Counted from the stretch's first letter, positions 23,493-37,493 are shown. The stretch is 64,000 bases of DNA from Tanytarsus gracilentus (GCA_038502055.1 JAXRKN010000043.1:2790001-2854000), one strand, 5' to 3'. Numbers and translations: made by a program. Notes: a model not told the origin generated them from the sequence alone.

Positions 23493-26400
23493 ATTAAAAG
23501 ATTCCTGTTAAAATTTTTAGGAAATTAAATTAAAAAATTTTCACTTTACTTTTTTAAACTTTTTTTCGACTTTTTTATTTTTCATCATTTTTTCTCTTTG
23601 CTTTTTTTGCATACAATTATTTGTTTTGCATGTTAATTTTCATCTTTCATCCCATTTTGATTTTTCTATTGTTCAATGTTAGATGCGAAAAATAAAATTA
23701 AAATATTTTCAAAGAAACAAAAAAAAGGATTTTTGATGACAGAAACACTGATCTTTTTATTATGATGCAATGATTTTAATATATGTGTATGTTTGTGGAG
23801 AGAGAAGGAATAAAAATTGCATTTCATTTTGATAATGGAACTTTTGATTGAATAAACAAATTGGATATTGAAATTTTCTCGCATGAATGAAAATAAAGAT
23901 TTTTTACAGCATCGCTTGAAGCTATGGCAGTGAGATCGTTTTTTTTTAATTTTCGACAGGAAACTGATTTTAATTGCAAATTTAAACAATTAAAGACAGT
24001 TTTGAAAAGAGTTTTGTTGCCTCGTTAAATTGAGTACAAGAACTATCAAAAGTGTAACTCAACCCTCTGAAGGTGAAAGGAATTAAAATGTCAATAATTT
24101 TGTGTGGGTGGGTGATCTATACCAAGAAAAAAATTGAACTCACTTAAGACGTTCACCCTGAACTAAAAACGTTTCTTCTATAGTTTCCTCTCATATCATT
24201 TTCAATCGCAATCTTTCACAATCAAAAATGACTTGCAGTGACATTCAACGTTGGAAATCAATTAAATAAAATTGACAAATAAATTTTTCAGATGATCGGT
24301 TTGAGGAAATTTCATGCACGTGACAATTTTCAATACAATTTCCGTTTAAAAAAATGAAATGCAAACAACATTTTATTTTCGTGGAAAAGGTGCGAGGAAA
24401 TGAAATGAATTTTTCAATCAATGATTTCATCATAATTTAACAAATATTTCTCTCATAAAATACATTTTTCCACTGGCTTTTCTTTGAGAAGGGATTTTTA
24501 TTTTCTTATTTTCCACAAGCTCTGTTAATTTTCACAAAAAAACACAATTTGATGCTCTTTAAAAAAGAGACAAACATGTTTCATAACTTTTCATCATCAA
24601 TTCTGACTTTTTATATTTTCTCTTGTGTTTAGTTTCTTCATCAAAAGCAAAAGCCTTTAATATAGTTTTTTTCCTTTAATATAATTTTTACTTTTTTCAT
24701 CCTTTATTAATTATCGATTTTTATCTCGTCTGATCATCTAAGATGAGGAAAGAGAGACAATTTATGAATTACGTAAAGCACTTATAAGAGACTGACAGAT
24801 GATTACGATGTGCTTAAGGTAGGCGAGAGAGGGAGAGAGTTAAAGTTGGGGTGATGTGAGAGAAAAAGCTTTGCATAAAAAATTGAAAGCGCTCTAGAGC
24901 AAAAATTGAGTCATTTGAAGATTCTTTAAAGAAATAAATCTTGATTTAAGTTAGAAAAAAATTAAATCTTTTTCAAGAGAGTTTTTTACTAAAGCATAAA
25001 TTTTTATTCATTATTTCCATACTGCACTCCCGAGCTCATTAAATATTAGAGTGAAAATTTTCTTTTTATCAACCAAATGCTAGTTTTTATTTCTAGATCT
25101 TTTAAATTTTTAGTGCACATCTTTTTCCCCTCAACATAATCTTTTGAAGAATGCTAATCGATGAAAACTGAAAAAGGATTTAATCTCAACAAAATCCTCA
25201 ACACAAAAATTGCACTCTTCCGAGATGATTTTAAAATGAAAAATTTAACGGTTTTTTCTTTTTAAATTTTAACATTTAATTTTTACCATTTACTTTTTTT
25301 TGCTTTACATCTTTAGCTTTAATTTTTAATAACCGAAAAAATTTTCATGTGGGATTTTTTAATGAGTTTGATAGAGACAAGAATAATTAAGTGGGAGGAA
25401 GAATGAGTAATTTTTAATTAAACTTATTTAACTTCATGCAAATTTCCTCTTCATTATTTTCGTGAGCAATTTATTAACCATCAAAGTTTTCACGATCAAA
25501 AATTGCTTTTTTTAACAAACATCTAAAGTGGATGAGCGCTGAAATATCGATGACGAGTGCAAATATTTTTGCGGCAGTGTTTTTAAGGAATCAATTTTAG
25601 GCGCTGAATTGGAAAATTAGTTTTTGGTGTTCTGAGTTTTTCCCTAGCATCCTTTTTAGAGTATTTGGAACTCTAATTAAAAAAAACTCCCCGAAACCAT
25701 GAATTTGATGTCACAACTTGATTAATTTATTCAATCATTATAATTTGGGTTATCGAAAACCTAATTGTGAAATTTTGAAAAAACTAATTTTATGATTAAT
25801 TGAGTTTTGGTTAAAATTTTTTAATTTTCAACAGAACTAAATTCCAATTTTAAAGTGGTAACTCTGATAATTTAATCAATACAAAATCATCTTTGCACCC
25901 ATCATAAAAATTTCAACCTCCGTACTTTTATCTTTTTCTTTTCATTTATGCATGTTTCGGATCGATTTGAGATCTAGCAAATTTTCATTTCAGTTTTTCT
26001 TATGCTTACCGCAAAAGTGTTAAAACAATAACAAATTTTCTCTCATTCGAATGATAGAATTTCATCTAGAGACAAATTTTTTTCCCCTTCATTCCAAGTT
26101 TTTTCACTTATTTACATATTTTTTTCTCTCATCAAATTATTTTTTAAATGTAATTTCATTAATAGCTATTTTTCATCATTTGATATTCATTAATTCTAGT
26201 AGATTTTTTTTTTGCTTTCGTCTTTCCATCATCATCATCATATAGCAACAACTGTTAGTACCTAAGATTTTTTTATAATATTTTTTACCTCTCGCACGTA
26301 ACTTTATTTTCTCTCATTGTATATTTTTTAATCATTAATTAATTATTTAAATGGACATCTACATCTACAATCCGCAATTTTTTTTTATTATTTAACCTTC

Positions 26401-28584
26401 GTTCAAATTTAAATTTCCGCCTTTTCAAATAAACTTTTCTAGATTAAATTTTTTACTTTTCTCTTTTTTTGATGACTATCAGGTTATACAATTTTTTTCA
26501 TGACATTAAAATGGGCATCATTTCACAGCAATCCATCCGAGTGTGACTAAAAGATTTAACAAGAATGAAAAACGAAGTGTATTTGTTGATTCTCGTGTGT
26601 GAGTTTATTGAAAATTTTGGTAATGAATTTTTTGTTAATTAAATTCAACCAACAAGCAAAGCATTTAAAAACATTTATGACCGTCTCTCGACGTGCGACT
26701 CTCAATCTGTTATGAATGGGTGAACCTTATTATTTTTAATCCTATCACATTTGTCAGGAGAGAGAGAGAGTGTGTGTGTGATAATGCACGCATCATATTT
26801 CATTTTTCGATTGAATCATTGCATTGAAACAATGAACGGCAAAAAGGTATTAAATTGAAATTTATGGCCACGCACTCCGTTTATTTATTAAATTTTTTTA
26901 TTATCATTTTTAACAAAATTACATTAAGTTCGATAAATAAAATGAAATCAAACTCAGCACGAAGCATTCACGTGACTGTTATTGAAAGAGACTACTGGGA
27001 AAATCATTAATGTGAAAAATCAAAGGAAAGTTCACATTCGAGCCAATATTCAAGATAAGCGTACACATCAAACAAAAATTAAAAGGCTTCATTAGAGCAT
27101 TTGCGATTGACATTGTGTACATAAAAGAGCTCTAATGTTTCAATTAAAATTTACATACAAAATCTGCTCCCGTGAATATTTTTCAATTGATCCGAAAAAA
27201 AAGGTTTGATTAAAATTATTTTTTTTAATGTTTAATTCAAAAAAATGTACATAATTCGCCTCGATTCTAAAATTGAGATGAAATTTTTTCGCTTTACATT
27301 ACCAACAATCAAGTTAATTTTATTAATTTTTTTCTCCAGCCATTTGAAAAAAGAGCTCGTGATGACTTCGCCGCATTATTTTCTCATTTATCTCTTCCAT
27401 TCGCAGTTTGCACTGTCGTTGTCTCTTTAGCTCAATGTAATATATTTGTTTTTGTTCTTTTTTGTGAGAATGATGCAAGTTGCAAGTAGTGATGACAAAA
27501 ATTCTTTCAGTTGGCTCTTCCTCTCATTTCGACACAACACACTTAAACACAATTATTATTTTTTCTTACTTCTTATTTACGCGATGCACCATGCCATTTT
27601 TAGCGAGTTTCAGAAGAATTTATTTAGGTAATTTAAGAACTAGCTATTTTCTCATTTTAATTATTTTTGTTTTCTTTTTATCAACGATTTCAATTTGTTC
27701 TCTCTTTTGCTTGTTTTACTTCAAATTATTTTTTTTGCTTCTTTCATTACTTTTCGTCTCACAAGAACACTTTCGAAATTTTGTTTTTTTCTTTAAGTAA
27801 AATTCCATTTGATTTAATTTTTTATCCTTTAACAGAATCACTCTTGGATGATTTTGAAATATTTAACCTCCTAGGTATGTGATATATGCTGCTGCATCAT
27901 TATCTATCTGTGGGAAGAGAAAAATGTGATTTAGAAAATTGTTCAGCTAAAGGGGGTAAAGCATGTATGTGAAGTGCATTCCAATGTTAATCATATTAAT
28001 GGAAAAAAGTTTAAATGTTTTATGTACATCGTAATGTTGTAAGAATTTCATCAAAAATCCTTTCCATAAACAAACATGTGCCTGATCGCCTTCGAATTTT
28101 TACTAAAAGGTCTAAAATGTTCGAAATACGGACAGGAGAATGAGGTGGAATTTTTATCGATATTAAATTCAGATACTATCGATATATAAACGAAGCTATT
28201 TTATCCTCAACATATTCAAACTTTTTACTCGTTATGACACGAGCATGATATTGCTCTAGATTTTTATTATTTAGCCACTCAGATGTATGAAAATGCACTC
28301 TAACACGCATACTACAACTCTTCACTCACCATATATCGATAGATTATCTTAAACTTCCAACGATTAGTTCTTCTGACTATTAATTTATTCCAAGAGCATT
28401 TTTTTCCAGAGTTTTTTACGATGATTATTTCATAAGTTAGTTATTATGGTGATTATTTTTCAATTTTTTTTTCTTCCTTTCATGAAGCCTTAGGCAAATA
28501 ACAAAAGAGTTTTTTTTCACTTATAACTTCTTCCATCTCCACTTAAACTTAAAATTTAACCTTAATTCTTCTTCTTCTCAGTCA
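23493..28584. other. 5-kb gene desert between convergent gene ends
   Basis: This region is AT-rich and begins with the 3' untranslated part of the secreted protein gene. It ends with that of the large minus-strand gene. There is a GA/TG run at about 26759-26781. Overlapping open frames at 27245-27882 are Phe/Leu/Ser-rich, as expected from T-rich DNA read in frame, and are not convincing genes. Three TATCGATA octamers cluster at 28155-28341. No RNA gene was recognised. Confidence 0.5.
28155..28341. promoter_or_regulatory. Cluster of three TATCGATA (DRE-type) motifs
   Basis: Perfect TATCGATA octamers occur at 28155-28162, 28177-28184 and 28334-28341. In Drosophila this palindrome is the core of the DRE bound by DREF and overlaps BEAF-32 boundary sites. 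The cluster sits 250-430 bp beyond the stop codon of the large minus-strand gene. It could be a boundary element or an unannotated promoter. Single octamers also occur inside coding exons of this window (near 34136 and 56462), so only the clustering is notable. Confidence 0.4.
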
Positions 28585-31500
28585 CTACTGACCGTTGAAG
28601 AAGATACCATTACGCTGTGCTTTGGTCCATTCTGAAAGGAATTAACAAAAATGTTTTAAAGGAGCGTTAGGAAAATTAAAAAAAACTACCTTCGCTAACG
28701 AATGCGACGAGTTCTTCAAAGTTGAAATTCTTTGTGGATTCCGATGGTGAGATAAAACGTGGTAGCGGAGGCGGAACGATAGCGGCGGTGACTGACTCAA
28801 ATTGCTGCTGAATTTCCATGGGTGTCACTTGAAGTGCAAAATCGCGCTCATGCGGTGGACCATTGTCGCAGAAAGTGATTTGTTGATTTAGCGGCAATTG
28901 TTGTAAAAGATTTGCGGGTGGCGACTGAGTGGTATTGGTAAGTATCGACGATGACATGTAGCCCAAATCAGTGGACATTTCATTGTTATTGCAGTTATTA
29001 CTATTCTCCGGTGATGATGTATGAATGATTGTTGTTGTTGTGAGGTGATCACGGCTAGTCACGAGCGGCATCGTCAATTGCGGTAGCAAGTAAAACTCCT
29101 CAAAATCAACGGCCAATTCGATTCCATGCGAATGATTTTTTGATAAATTATTAAAAGTTGATAAATTAGTATTCATAATATCACAATTATTATTATTATT
29201 AGCATTATTATTACTACTGCTTCTCATCATCATCACATTATCGTCGTCAGCATCACCGTTCTGGTGGCCGCATAGCAAGTGCTCATCTATGTCGAAGCCA
29301 AACGTTATTCCGAGTTCAGTTGTGTTCTCAAAGGTGGCATTATCATTCATAATGATAACGGCCGGTCGTTGATGGTGATTATGATTGTGGTTATTTTGTA
29401 GTTGCTGCTGCTGTTGGCTAAAAATTTGCGATTGACCTGAAGGCGGTGTCGACGATGATGATGATGTGGACGTTGAAACGTTCTTCTTCTGCGCTATCTT
29501 ATCCTTTTTCTTTGCCTTATTATCGTCAACAATCGTTACAGGAGCGACAATGGTCGTTGTTGTTGCAATGCTCTTGCTGATCTGTTTCTGTTTACCTTTC
29601 GTGACGAAATTTTCAATGGGCTTTGAGAGCACATCGCGAAGCTTTTGTTTTGTCTTTTCCAAAGCCGGATAGTGCTCGATGGATGACAAGTTGTTGTGAT
29701 CAACACTCTTTGATTTAATAAGGACATTCTTGGACATGGTTGAATTGCTATTGATAACAGCATTTTCGGCATTCTTCAATGGAGCATTTCCATTTGCGTC
29801 CAGCTCATTTTGATGATGATGACTTTCCAACAACGATTGTGAATAAGAAATTTTCTGATTGTTGTTGTTTATTCGATCGGGATCGATGCTTGTGTCGCAC
29901 ATGAAAACCATACCATTCAATTCAGTCTGTAAGGCATCGCCATTTAATGCCGTCGATGTAGCCACACTCACTAGCATTGGTGCATTTTCAACACTGTTAC
30001 TACTACTTATTTGCTTATTCCTATTATTATTACTTTCGACTAGGTCCGGGAAAGACATGGTGCTCGTACTTATGCTCGATGATGAAGTTATGGATGCTGC
30101 TGTCACTTTTGGTTGTTTACTAACTTGCGGGTTACTAGTGTTGATAGCATCAAAGTTTGTTAAAGTGAATGGATCATTTGCGTTTTGCTGCTGTTGTTGT
30201 TGTGGTTGCAGCTGTTGTTGTTGGTGGGATGAGGTGGATGATGAAATTGAAGGCCACTTTTCGGTTGATGCCGCAGCGATAACGTTACTCTGACGATTTG
30301 ATGTTTTTGCAATGTCAGCATATGAGAATGTCGTCGGCTTCTGAAGTGTCTATAACAGTATTAAAATTATTAGCACTTAAAAAACTATAATATGCTATTA
30401 TTTACCTGTTGAACGACCTGCTGCTGAGGTGCGAGCTGGAGTTGTTTATGCTCAATGGGGTTCTTTTTCGAGGAGGTTTTGTTTTCGGCACTTGATTGAA
30501 GATTGGTTGGAGGCGTTGGAAGTGGTGGATTATTATTGGTTATCGGAGCAGATAAAAGCGATGAGGTTGTTTTTGTCGTCTCAATGGGGAGCGATTGCAC
30601 AGAGTCACCGCCATCTGAGTATTCACCTTCCTCGCCCTCCTCCGAATGCGGCATTGATGAAGTCGATTTTCGACGGCTCTTTGCGCTCTGCTGCTTCACG
30701 TGAGTTGTTGTTGAAGTGTTTTGTGATACAGTTACAGTCTGTTTGGCATCATGACTCGTTTTCTTACGACTCTCATTACGATTATTGCTGGCTGCTTCGT
30801 TGGTATGAGCTGTTGATTTGGTCCCGGCGCTGCGAAAATCAGTACGTGCAACGTTACTCTCATTGCCTCGACCTCCACGTGTCATTGAGTAGAGATTATT
30901 GTTGTTAACTACGGGCGTAGTCGATGAGAGGGAAGTCTTAAAATCAGACGCTTCACTAGATTTTCTCTTGACTTTTCGCTTTTTACTAACTAACTGAAAC
31001 TTTTCCGCCTCAGCACTAATTGTCGTCATCTCCGTCTGACTACTTATTGTGCTATTACCAGCCACAATTGGAGTCTTTTTAATGCTATTTGCTGAATTAG
31101 TTTCTTGAATATCTAATTGAACACCGCTAGAGCTACTTGAACTTGAAGTTTCATTTTCCTTTTCCATTGGCGTCCGTTGATCCTCATCATGATTGTTAAC
31201 AGTGGGTAATATTACGTTTGAATCGGGCCACGATAAGCCTTCCGTACCCCACGAGCGACGTTCATTACGTTTCGATTGTTGTTGCTGCTTATTATCCTTT
31301 CCGTCCTTGCCATCAAGCGTTTTCTTCGTAATGCTACTCTTCGATCGAAGTGTGACAACGGCCGATGAATCCTCAGCAATTTTATTGGCAGTGACGGTAC
31401 TTTGCTCCTCCTTGACCTGCTGTTGACGTCCAGTCGAACAGAGCTCATCCATTGAGTTTGATTTCTTTAGCTTATTAACTTTCTCCTTATTCTTGGCCAC

Positions 31501-34190
31501 CATTTTCTTTTTCTTCTCATCCGAATTCAAAAGTTGAGCCTGACTCGCTAACAAACCATTCTTTGGATGATTTTTTTGACTACCCGAATTACCCTTGTCA
31601 CCGTCAATGTACGAGAGAAGAGTTTCGACAGTCTCGTGACCGCAAAATCCCTCAATTGATTGAACATCGATAGTCTTTTCATTGCGCTCCGATTTGGCAG
31701 CACGTTTCTTGGCTTTCGGATCCTTGGAACTACCGCCGCCGCTACTTCCACCCGAAATATTTGAGGACGCTTGAGGATTCGAATTCAATGACATTTGAGG
31801 TGTTGCCTGCATTGATGAGCTATGATGTTGTGCCATATCTTCGCGCTAAAAAGAGCATAATTTAATGAGTTTACTAGTTTATAAACAAAATTCAATTAAA
31901 CTTACACTTGTTTGTCGCTTATTGTTTGAAGTATATGCAAAATTTGTCGATGATTTAGGTTCCATGACACTCGATATACCGGCACCGGCGGGCAATGGCA
32001 ACACTTGATCAACTTTTGCACCCGACGACGACGAAGAAGTACTTCCATAATTTGGTCCGGAACCGCCAGCCAATAAAATATTATTACTATGATTAATGGT
32101 CGATCCGGGATAGATCATCGTATCTGCGACTTGGGCCTGAAATTGGCAATTTACTTATTGTAGTTTGATTAATTTTCGAATAAAAGAACACACAGTACCT
32201 GTTGATATGAAATGAGTTTCTCTTTAGTATATTTTTCAGTCAACAGCGGACCATAGCCTATGGACGAGTCGACGCTCGTCATTGAGCTAGCCGTTGAGCA
32301 CTTGGACGTAATCATGCTAGTCGAAATGGGACTGGACATCATCGAGGCTATCGAAGTGGTGATTGTGTTTGGTGCAATACTAGCATTCGTATATTTGGAA
32401 ATATTCTGATCTTCCATCATCAAATGATGCTCCATTGCAGGGCAACGATTCGAGAAGGTTTTCATCTCAATAGCATCATGAAAAGATGACAAGTCCTTCT
32501 GTAAGTGAATTGTTTAGCTTTAAAGTAAATAATTTTCAGTTAGAAAAACTCACTTCCTTATCGTGGATGCGTTGATATTTTCCCTCAGTCTCATTATCGA
32601 CCATGTCAATTACGGTCTCCTTTGCCTGTTTCTCCTTTTGTCGCCTCTTATTGTTCTTCAGCTCGGACAAAAAGGGCTGATCGGGTGGCGATTGAATGGC
32701 GGACGAGTGATGCATATCAACGGGTAAGCTACCACCCTCGACTCTTCGTGTCGAGACCGATGTGGAATTCTTTCGTCGCTGCTTGCTCTTACTCGACGTG
32801 TGAGATTGGTGTGACGGCAATTGGTTGAAATTTGAGTCGTCAATAAGATTCTGTAATGAATTGCTTTGTGCCTTCCAGAAAGAATTGAGTCCACTGTTCT
32901 TTTCAAACTTCAAACGCTCATCCTCGTCTGTAACATTCTGGAGCAATCGCTGTGTGAGATAAGAGAGTAATGTTTTTAATTAATTTTATGCACAACCCGA
33001 TAAGCAATTCATTTCTCGAATGAAGTGAATTTTTCTTTCGCTCACCTTAAATGTGTCACTCTTTTCGTTTGCATCTCTGGGATTTCTAAAAGTTATTGCT
33101 TCATCCAGAAGATGCTTCAATTCTTTCTCATCCATATCCTCGATCTGTTCCTATTTTAAAATTAAATTAATTAATTAGAGCATTGCAAATATGTATAAAT
33201 AATTTATAGATGGAGTCCAAAAAGAATAAAATATATGTATAAAGTGTATCGTTTTAATTATGCGACAGTGTGGTGGTGTGATAAGTTCCTTCTTCTTATT
33301 TTTTCTTCGCGTCCAAATACATTTTTTACACACTAATTTTATTTTTCATATCTCTCTCTTCACTCGAGTACATTTATTTTTTTCTTCTTCTTACAATGTG
33401 TGTGGAGATGTCTGTATGAGCGAGAGAAGTGTAGAGTTGAGTGTGTTTGAAAAATTTATGTATGTTGGTCTTTTCCGTAAGTCAACTCTCGAGTCAAGTC
33501 AATCTGGTGACCAAAAAAATTATATATGGCTAACCGCGATTTCCTCGAGAGAACAGCACCAAGAACTTTCTTTATCTAATTGGATTTTTTTTTTCGGTAA
33601 TTTTTTCGATATGAAAATGACATTCCGAAATTTTTTTTTCGCCATGACACCGACACTTTATACACATGCAAAGTATATTTTCTTTTCTCCATTTAAGATG
33701 GAAATTTCATAATTTTGACCACTGTTGGGTTGTGCAAAAAAAATTTATAAAATAGACGGTCTCAGAACCCGTCGACGACGAAGAGAATATTACGATGGAG
33801 ATTGAGAGAGAGAGAACATATCAATGTGTGGCCTTTCTGCCTTTTCCGACACTCGCAATATATATATATACTCGACTCATTCACAAAAAGAAATAAGAAG
33901 AAAAAGTATAAAGAAAAATATGGCGAAAAGTTCAATCGCTCGGTTCTCTCTCTCCTTCACTCATTCGCAAAAAAAAATGTGCAATTTCATGCAGAAAAAA
34001 AATCTTAGAACTTCTCTAATTAATCTTCGAATCTGCTCACCTTTCCATCACTCGAGTTCGATAGTTTTTTCGATGCCATTTGGTTACTTTTTAATGATTC
34101 TTCATGCTCATAAAACGATTTGCGACTCATAGACTTATCGATAGAACTGCTTAATTGTGAATTATAATCATTTGATTCACTTGAAGCCAT
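28585..34190 (-). CDS. Large low-complexity protein, function unknown
   Basis: Eight exons join in frame: 34190-34041, 33150-33046, 32949-32554, 32498-32199, 32136-31906, 31845-30406, 30349-28690 and 28631-28585, giving 1,442 residues. I do not recognise the family. Visible parts are an acidic helical stretch (MDEKELKHLLDEA), a segment GFCGHETVETLLSYIDGD near the start of exon 6, Lys-rich patches resembling nuclear localisation signals (KKRKVKRK), a block with SYADIAKTS and KWPSI near the start of exon 7, then Gln, Asn, Ser and His runs, and a short non-repetitive C-terminus (NFNFEELVAFVSEEWTKAQ). Short conserved-looking islands in a disordered background suggest a nuclear or RNA-associated regulator, which is inference. 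The start was chosen as the first ATG with good downstream phase. It is divergent from CCT6, with 911 bp between start codons. A long open frame antisense to exon 7 is a repeat shadow. Confidence 0.85.
33151..34040 (-). other. First intron of the large low-complexity gene
   Basis: This 890-bp intron has GT and AG borders on the minus strand. It holds an AT run (about 33859-33871), a GA run (about 33803-33815) and stretches of T. Open frames on the plus strand here are Phe/Ser-rich and not credible as genes. Confidence 0.6.
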
Positions 34191-35101
34191 TAAACACACT
34201 TAAATTCATTTGAAAAATTATTATTTTCTTTCTTTTTTTGTATAATGCGGGGAGACTGAACAAAATCTCACTTCAATCTCTTCGTTTTTTTTGGGCGAAA
34301 GAAAAAAAAATATTTAAAATAAAGTTGAAAAATTTCTAATTTTTCCTTCACTTTTCACCTCTCCCGTGCTTTGTCTTTGTTGTCACAATGTTCTTTACAC
34401 TCTAATGTATCTTAATGTGGCTTTTTCGACGAGGTTAGAACACTTTAAATCGATTTTAACTTAATCCATTTTTGCATTTTCGTTCTTCGACAAAAAATTT
34501 TCCTTCACTTAGAGAAACTGACAGTTGAGCCAAAATGACGTTCTCATGACATCACTTTTTTTTCTCACCAAAACTTCAGCACACTCGAAAGCCCTGTTTT
34601 TGGATGATTGCTCATTTTTGACAATTTTATAGCATTTTAATGTCGATATTTACCATTCTTTCAACTTTAATCGATGCTGTGCGTGTTTAGCTTCACATTC
34701 ATGCAAATTTAAAGTTTAATCTTTTCCGTTTTACTAGGATTTTCACAAAAATTACTCTATTCTACCGGTTCTTAAAATTCGAAGAAGTTTTCTCGTTCGG
34801 TCGGATAAAGTGAAAAGTTCAGATTAGTTCGAATTTAAAATTTCGCGGTTATTCTGTACTGCTTTTATTTAAGTTAATTTAAGGCGTTTTTAATTGATTG
34901 ATGACATTAATTGAAGTGTTTTAGACAATTACAGAAATTAATTATTAATTCAACATTTTTAAATCATTTATTTGAGGTTTTTTAGTTAAATTTATAACTT
35001 TCCATTTAACGTCTTTTGAAAATTCAAATTAGTCAACCCACAAAAAGTTGTCACGAGCAGCACAAGAAAATTTTCTCCAAAATAAATTAAATTAACTTAA
35101 A
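34191..35101. promoter_or_regulatory. Divergent promoter region, large gene / CCT6
   Basis: 911 bp separate the two start codons, which point away from each other, so both promoters lie here. The sequence is AT-rich without a clear TATA box at a suitable distance from either ATG. The CCT6 leader appears to run from about 35030. Shared regulation is inference from the geometry. Confidence 0.5.
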
Positions 35102-36897
35102 ATGTCTGCGATTTCATTACTCAATCCTAAAGCAGAGTTCGCTAGAGCGGCTCAGGCATTGGCTGTCAACATTTCCGCAGCGAAAGGCATTCAGAGTGTT
35201 CTTCAAACAAACTTGGGACCGAAAGGAACATTAAAAATGTGAGTCATATGAGAAATTTTCTTCTCTTTTTGTCATTAATTAGCATAAATATCACGATTTT
35301 ATGAATGTAACTTTAATCAGTTGGCTATAAATATCAAATCCATCACTTTAAAACGAGAAATTATCATAAATTTCGTGAAAAATTATTAAAAACACATTCT
35401 GAGGTTATAAATTCTCGAACATTCACAATTTTTAGGCTTGTCAGCGGTGCCGGTGATATTAAAATCACCAAGGACGGTAATGTCTTGTTGCATGAGATGC
35501 AAATTCAACATCCAACCGCTTCTCTCATTGCCCGTGCGAGCACAGCTCAAGACGACATCACTGGCGATGGAACAACTTCGACGGTTCTGATCATTGGAGA
35601 ACTCTTGAAGCAGGCTGATTTATACATTTCTGAGGGATTACATCCAAGAATCATCACTGAAGGTTTCGATCAGGCTCGTGTGCAAGCCCTTAAGATTCTC
35701 GATGAAATGAAGATCCCAGTTGAGATCAATAGGAAAAATCTTCAGGATATCGCTAGAACTGCGCTAAGAACGAAGCTCAATACTCAACTCGCCGATCTTC
35801 TTACGGATGTTTGTGTCGATGCCATTCTCACAATCAAAAAGGACGATGATAAGGCAGTCGATTTGCATATGGTTGAGTTGATGGAAATGCAGCATAAAAG
35901 CGCTACTGATACTCAACTCGTTAAGGGCATTGTAATGGATCATGGCTCACGTCATCCGGATATGCCAAAACGAATGGAGAATGCATACATTCTAACATGC
36001 AATGTCTCGATGGAATATGAAAAGACTGAGGTGAACTCTGGATTCTTCTATAAAACTGCCGAGGAACGTGAGAAGTTTGTTCTTGCCGAGCGCGATTTTA
36101 TCACGCAACGTGTTCAAAAAGTCATTGAGCTTAAGAAGAAGATTTGCGACGGAACAAACAAGACATTTGTGGTGATTAATCAGAAGGGTATTGATCCACA
36201 CTCACTCGATTTGTTGGCAAAGGAGGGAATCATGGGATTACGTCGCGCTAAGCGTAGAAATATGGAGCGCTTGGCCATGGCATGTGGCGGTGTTGCTATG
36301 AATTCATTCGATGATCTCAAAGAGGAACAACTCGGATATGCGGGATTAGTTTATGAGCATGTGCTCGGCGAAACAAAATATACTTTTGTCGAGAACTGCA
36401 AGAATCCTCAATCGGTTACGATTTTATTGAAGGGACCAAATAAGCATACATTGGCTCAAATCAAAGACGCCATCCGTGATGGACTTCGCGCAATCAACAA
36501 TACTCTCGAAGACAAGGCATTTGTTCCCGGTGCTGGTGCTTTTGAAATTACAGCAAACGTTAAATTGCGTGAATTTTCAAAGACAATTAAGGGCAAAGCT
36601 CGTTTGGCAATTCAAGCCTATGCCGATGCGCTCTTAGTTATTCCAAAAACTCTCGCTGTAAATTCCGGCTACGATTCTCAAGATACTATTGTTCGTTTGC
36701 AAGAGGAAGCTGAGCTTTCAGCCGATCCAGTTGGTCTTGATCTATCAACCGGTGAACCTTCGAAACCTGTCGATCTCGGAATCTTCGATAACTACATTGT
36801 TAAGAAGCAAATTATCAACTCCTGCACCGTAATTGCAACTAATCTCCTGCTTGTCGACGAAATCATGCGCGCTGGCATGAGCAGCTTGAAGGGTTAA
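35102..36897 (+). CDS. CCT6: T-complex protein 1 subunit zeta (CCT6), cytosolic chaperonin
   Basis: CCT6 is one of eight subunits of the TRiC/CCT ring that folds actin, tubulin and many WD-repeat proteins in the cytosol with ATP. Two exons, 35102-35238 and 35436-36897, give 532 residues, the normal length. The N-terminal block (LNPKAEFARAAQALAVNI, LQTNLGPKGT) and the ATP-site motif GDGTT at residues 89-93 are intact. So are KITKDGNVLLHEMQIQHPTA and the C-terminal equatorial motifs (VPGAGAFEI; ATNLLLVDEIMRAGMSS). The start codon is the only one giving the conserved amino-terminus. The single intron sits at a phase-2 position inside the codon for Met46. There is nothing unusual about the gene. 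It converges with the PIS gene 596 bp downstream. Confidence 0.97.
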
Positions 36898-37493
36898 AAA
36901 GTGCGAACAAAACATTTAATATTTTTTCATAATAATTTAATCTTTATTGCTATACACAATTATTTTTCAAAATTAATGAGTGGGTGCATTACGTCACATC
37001 AATTTAACATTTATATCCATATTAAGTAATTTTGCAACTACATCAATCTCCGAGAGCTTCTCCATAATTTACTTTAATCCACCTCTGCACACACTGAATG
37101 CACCTCTCTCTCTTTCTTTTTCGCACTATAAACATTTATAAACACTCACATAATAATGATAATAAAGATTTGTATTAATTGCGCTAAATTCTCTTGTTTC
37201 ATCTCAAATATGATTTTAACTTTCTTTTGTTTGATCGTCAATATATATTCAAGCAAATATCGTTTAAAAATAATTTTCCTGTTTAGTCATTAGAGAGAAT
37301 GTGATTGTTTGAATATTTTCTCTTTGTGAATCATTTTAAGGTACAAAATCATCTTTCAATTAAATAAATCTGAATGGAATTTTCTCTTAGCTTAGAGTTT
37401 TGGAATCAATAATTTTTTGGCCATTTTTACCTACGTCAATTAAGGTTTTTTAGTACACATCGAAGACATAAAGAAAAATTTAAAGAAAACTCT
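36898..37493. other. Convergent 3' ends of CCT6 and PIS
   Basis: The left part should be the CCT6 3' untranslated region; AATAAA-like hexamers occur near 37159 on the plus strand. The right part is the downstream flank of PIS. No gene or RNA is seen. Confidence 0.5.

Noticed and set aside
26759..26781. GA/TG run, with similar runs near 9611, 33803 and 42131, as possible CRISPR or satellite
   Set aside because: They are short simple-sequence runs without unique spacers or longer tandem units.
27245..27882. Several overlapping plus-strand frames rich in Phe, Leu and Ser
   Set aside because: They are read from T-rich sequence in different frames over the same bases, which marks composition rather than genes. 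The apparent hydrophobicity is a by-product of TTT and CTT codons.
29859..30293. 144-codon plus-strand frame with a poly-Cys run
   Set aside because: It is the antisense shadow of Gln and Asn repeats in the large minus-strand gene.
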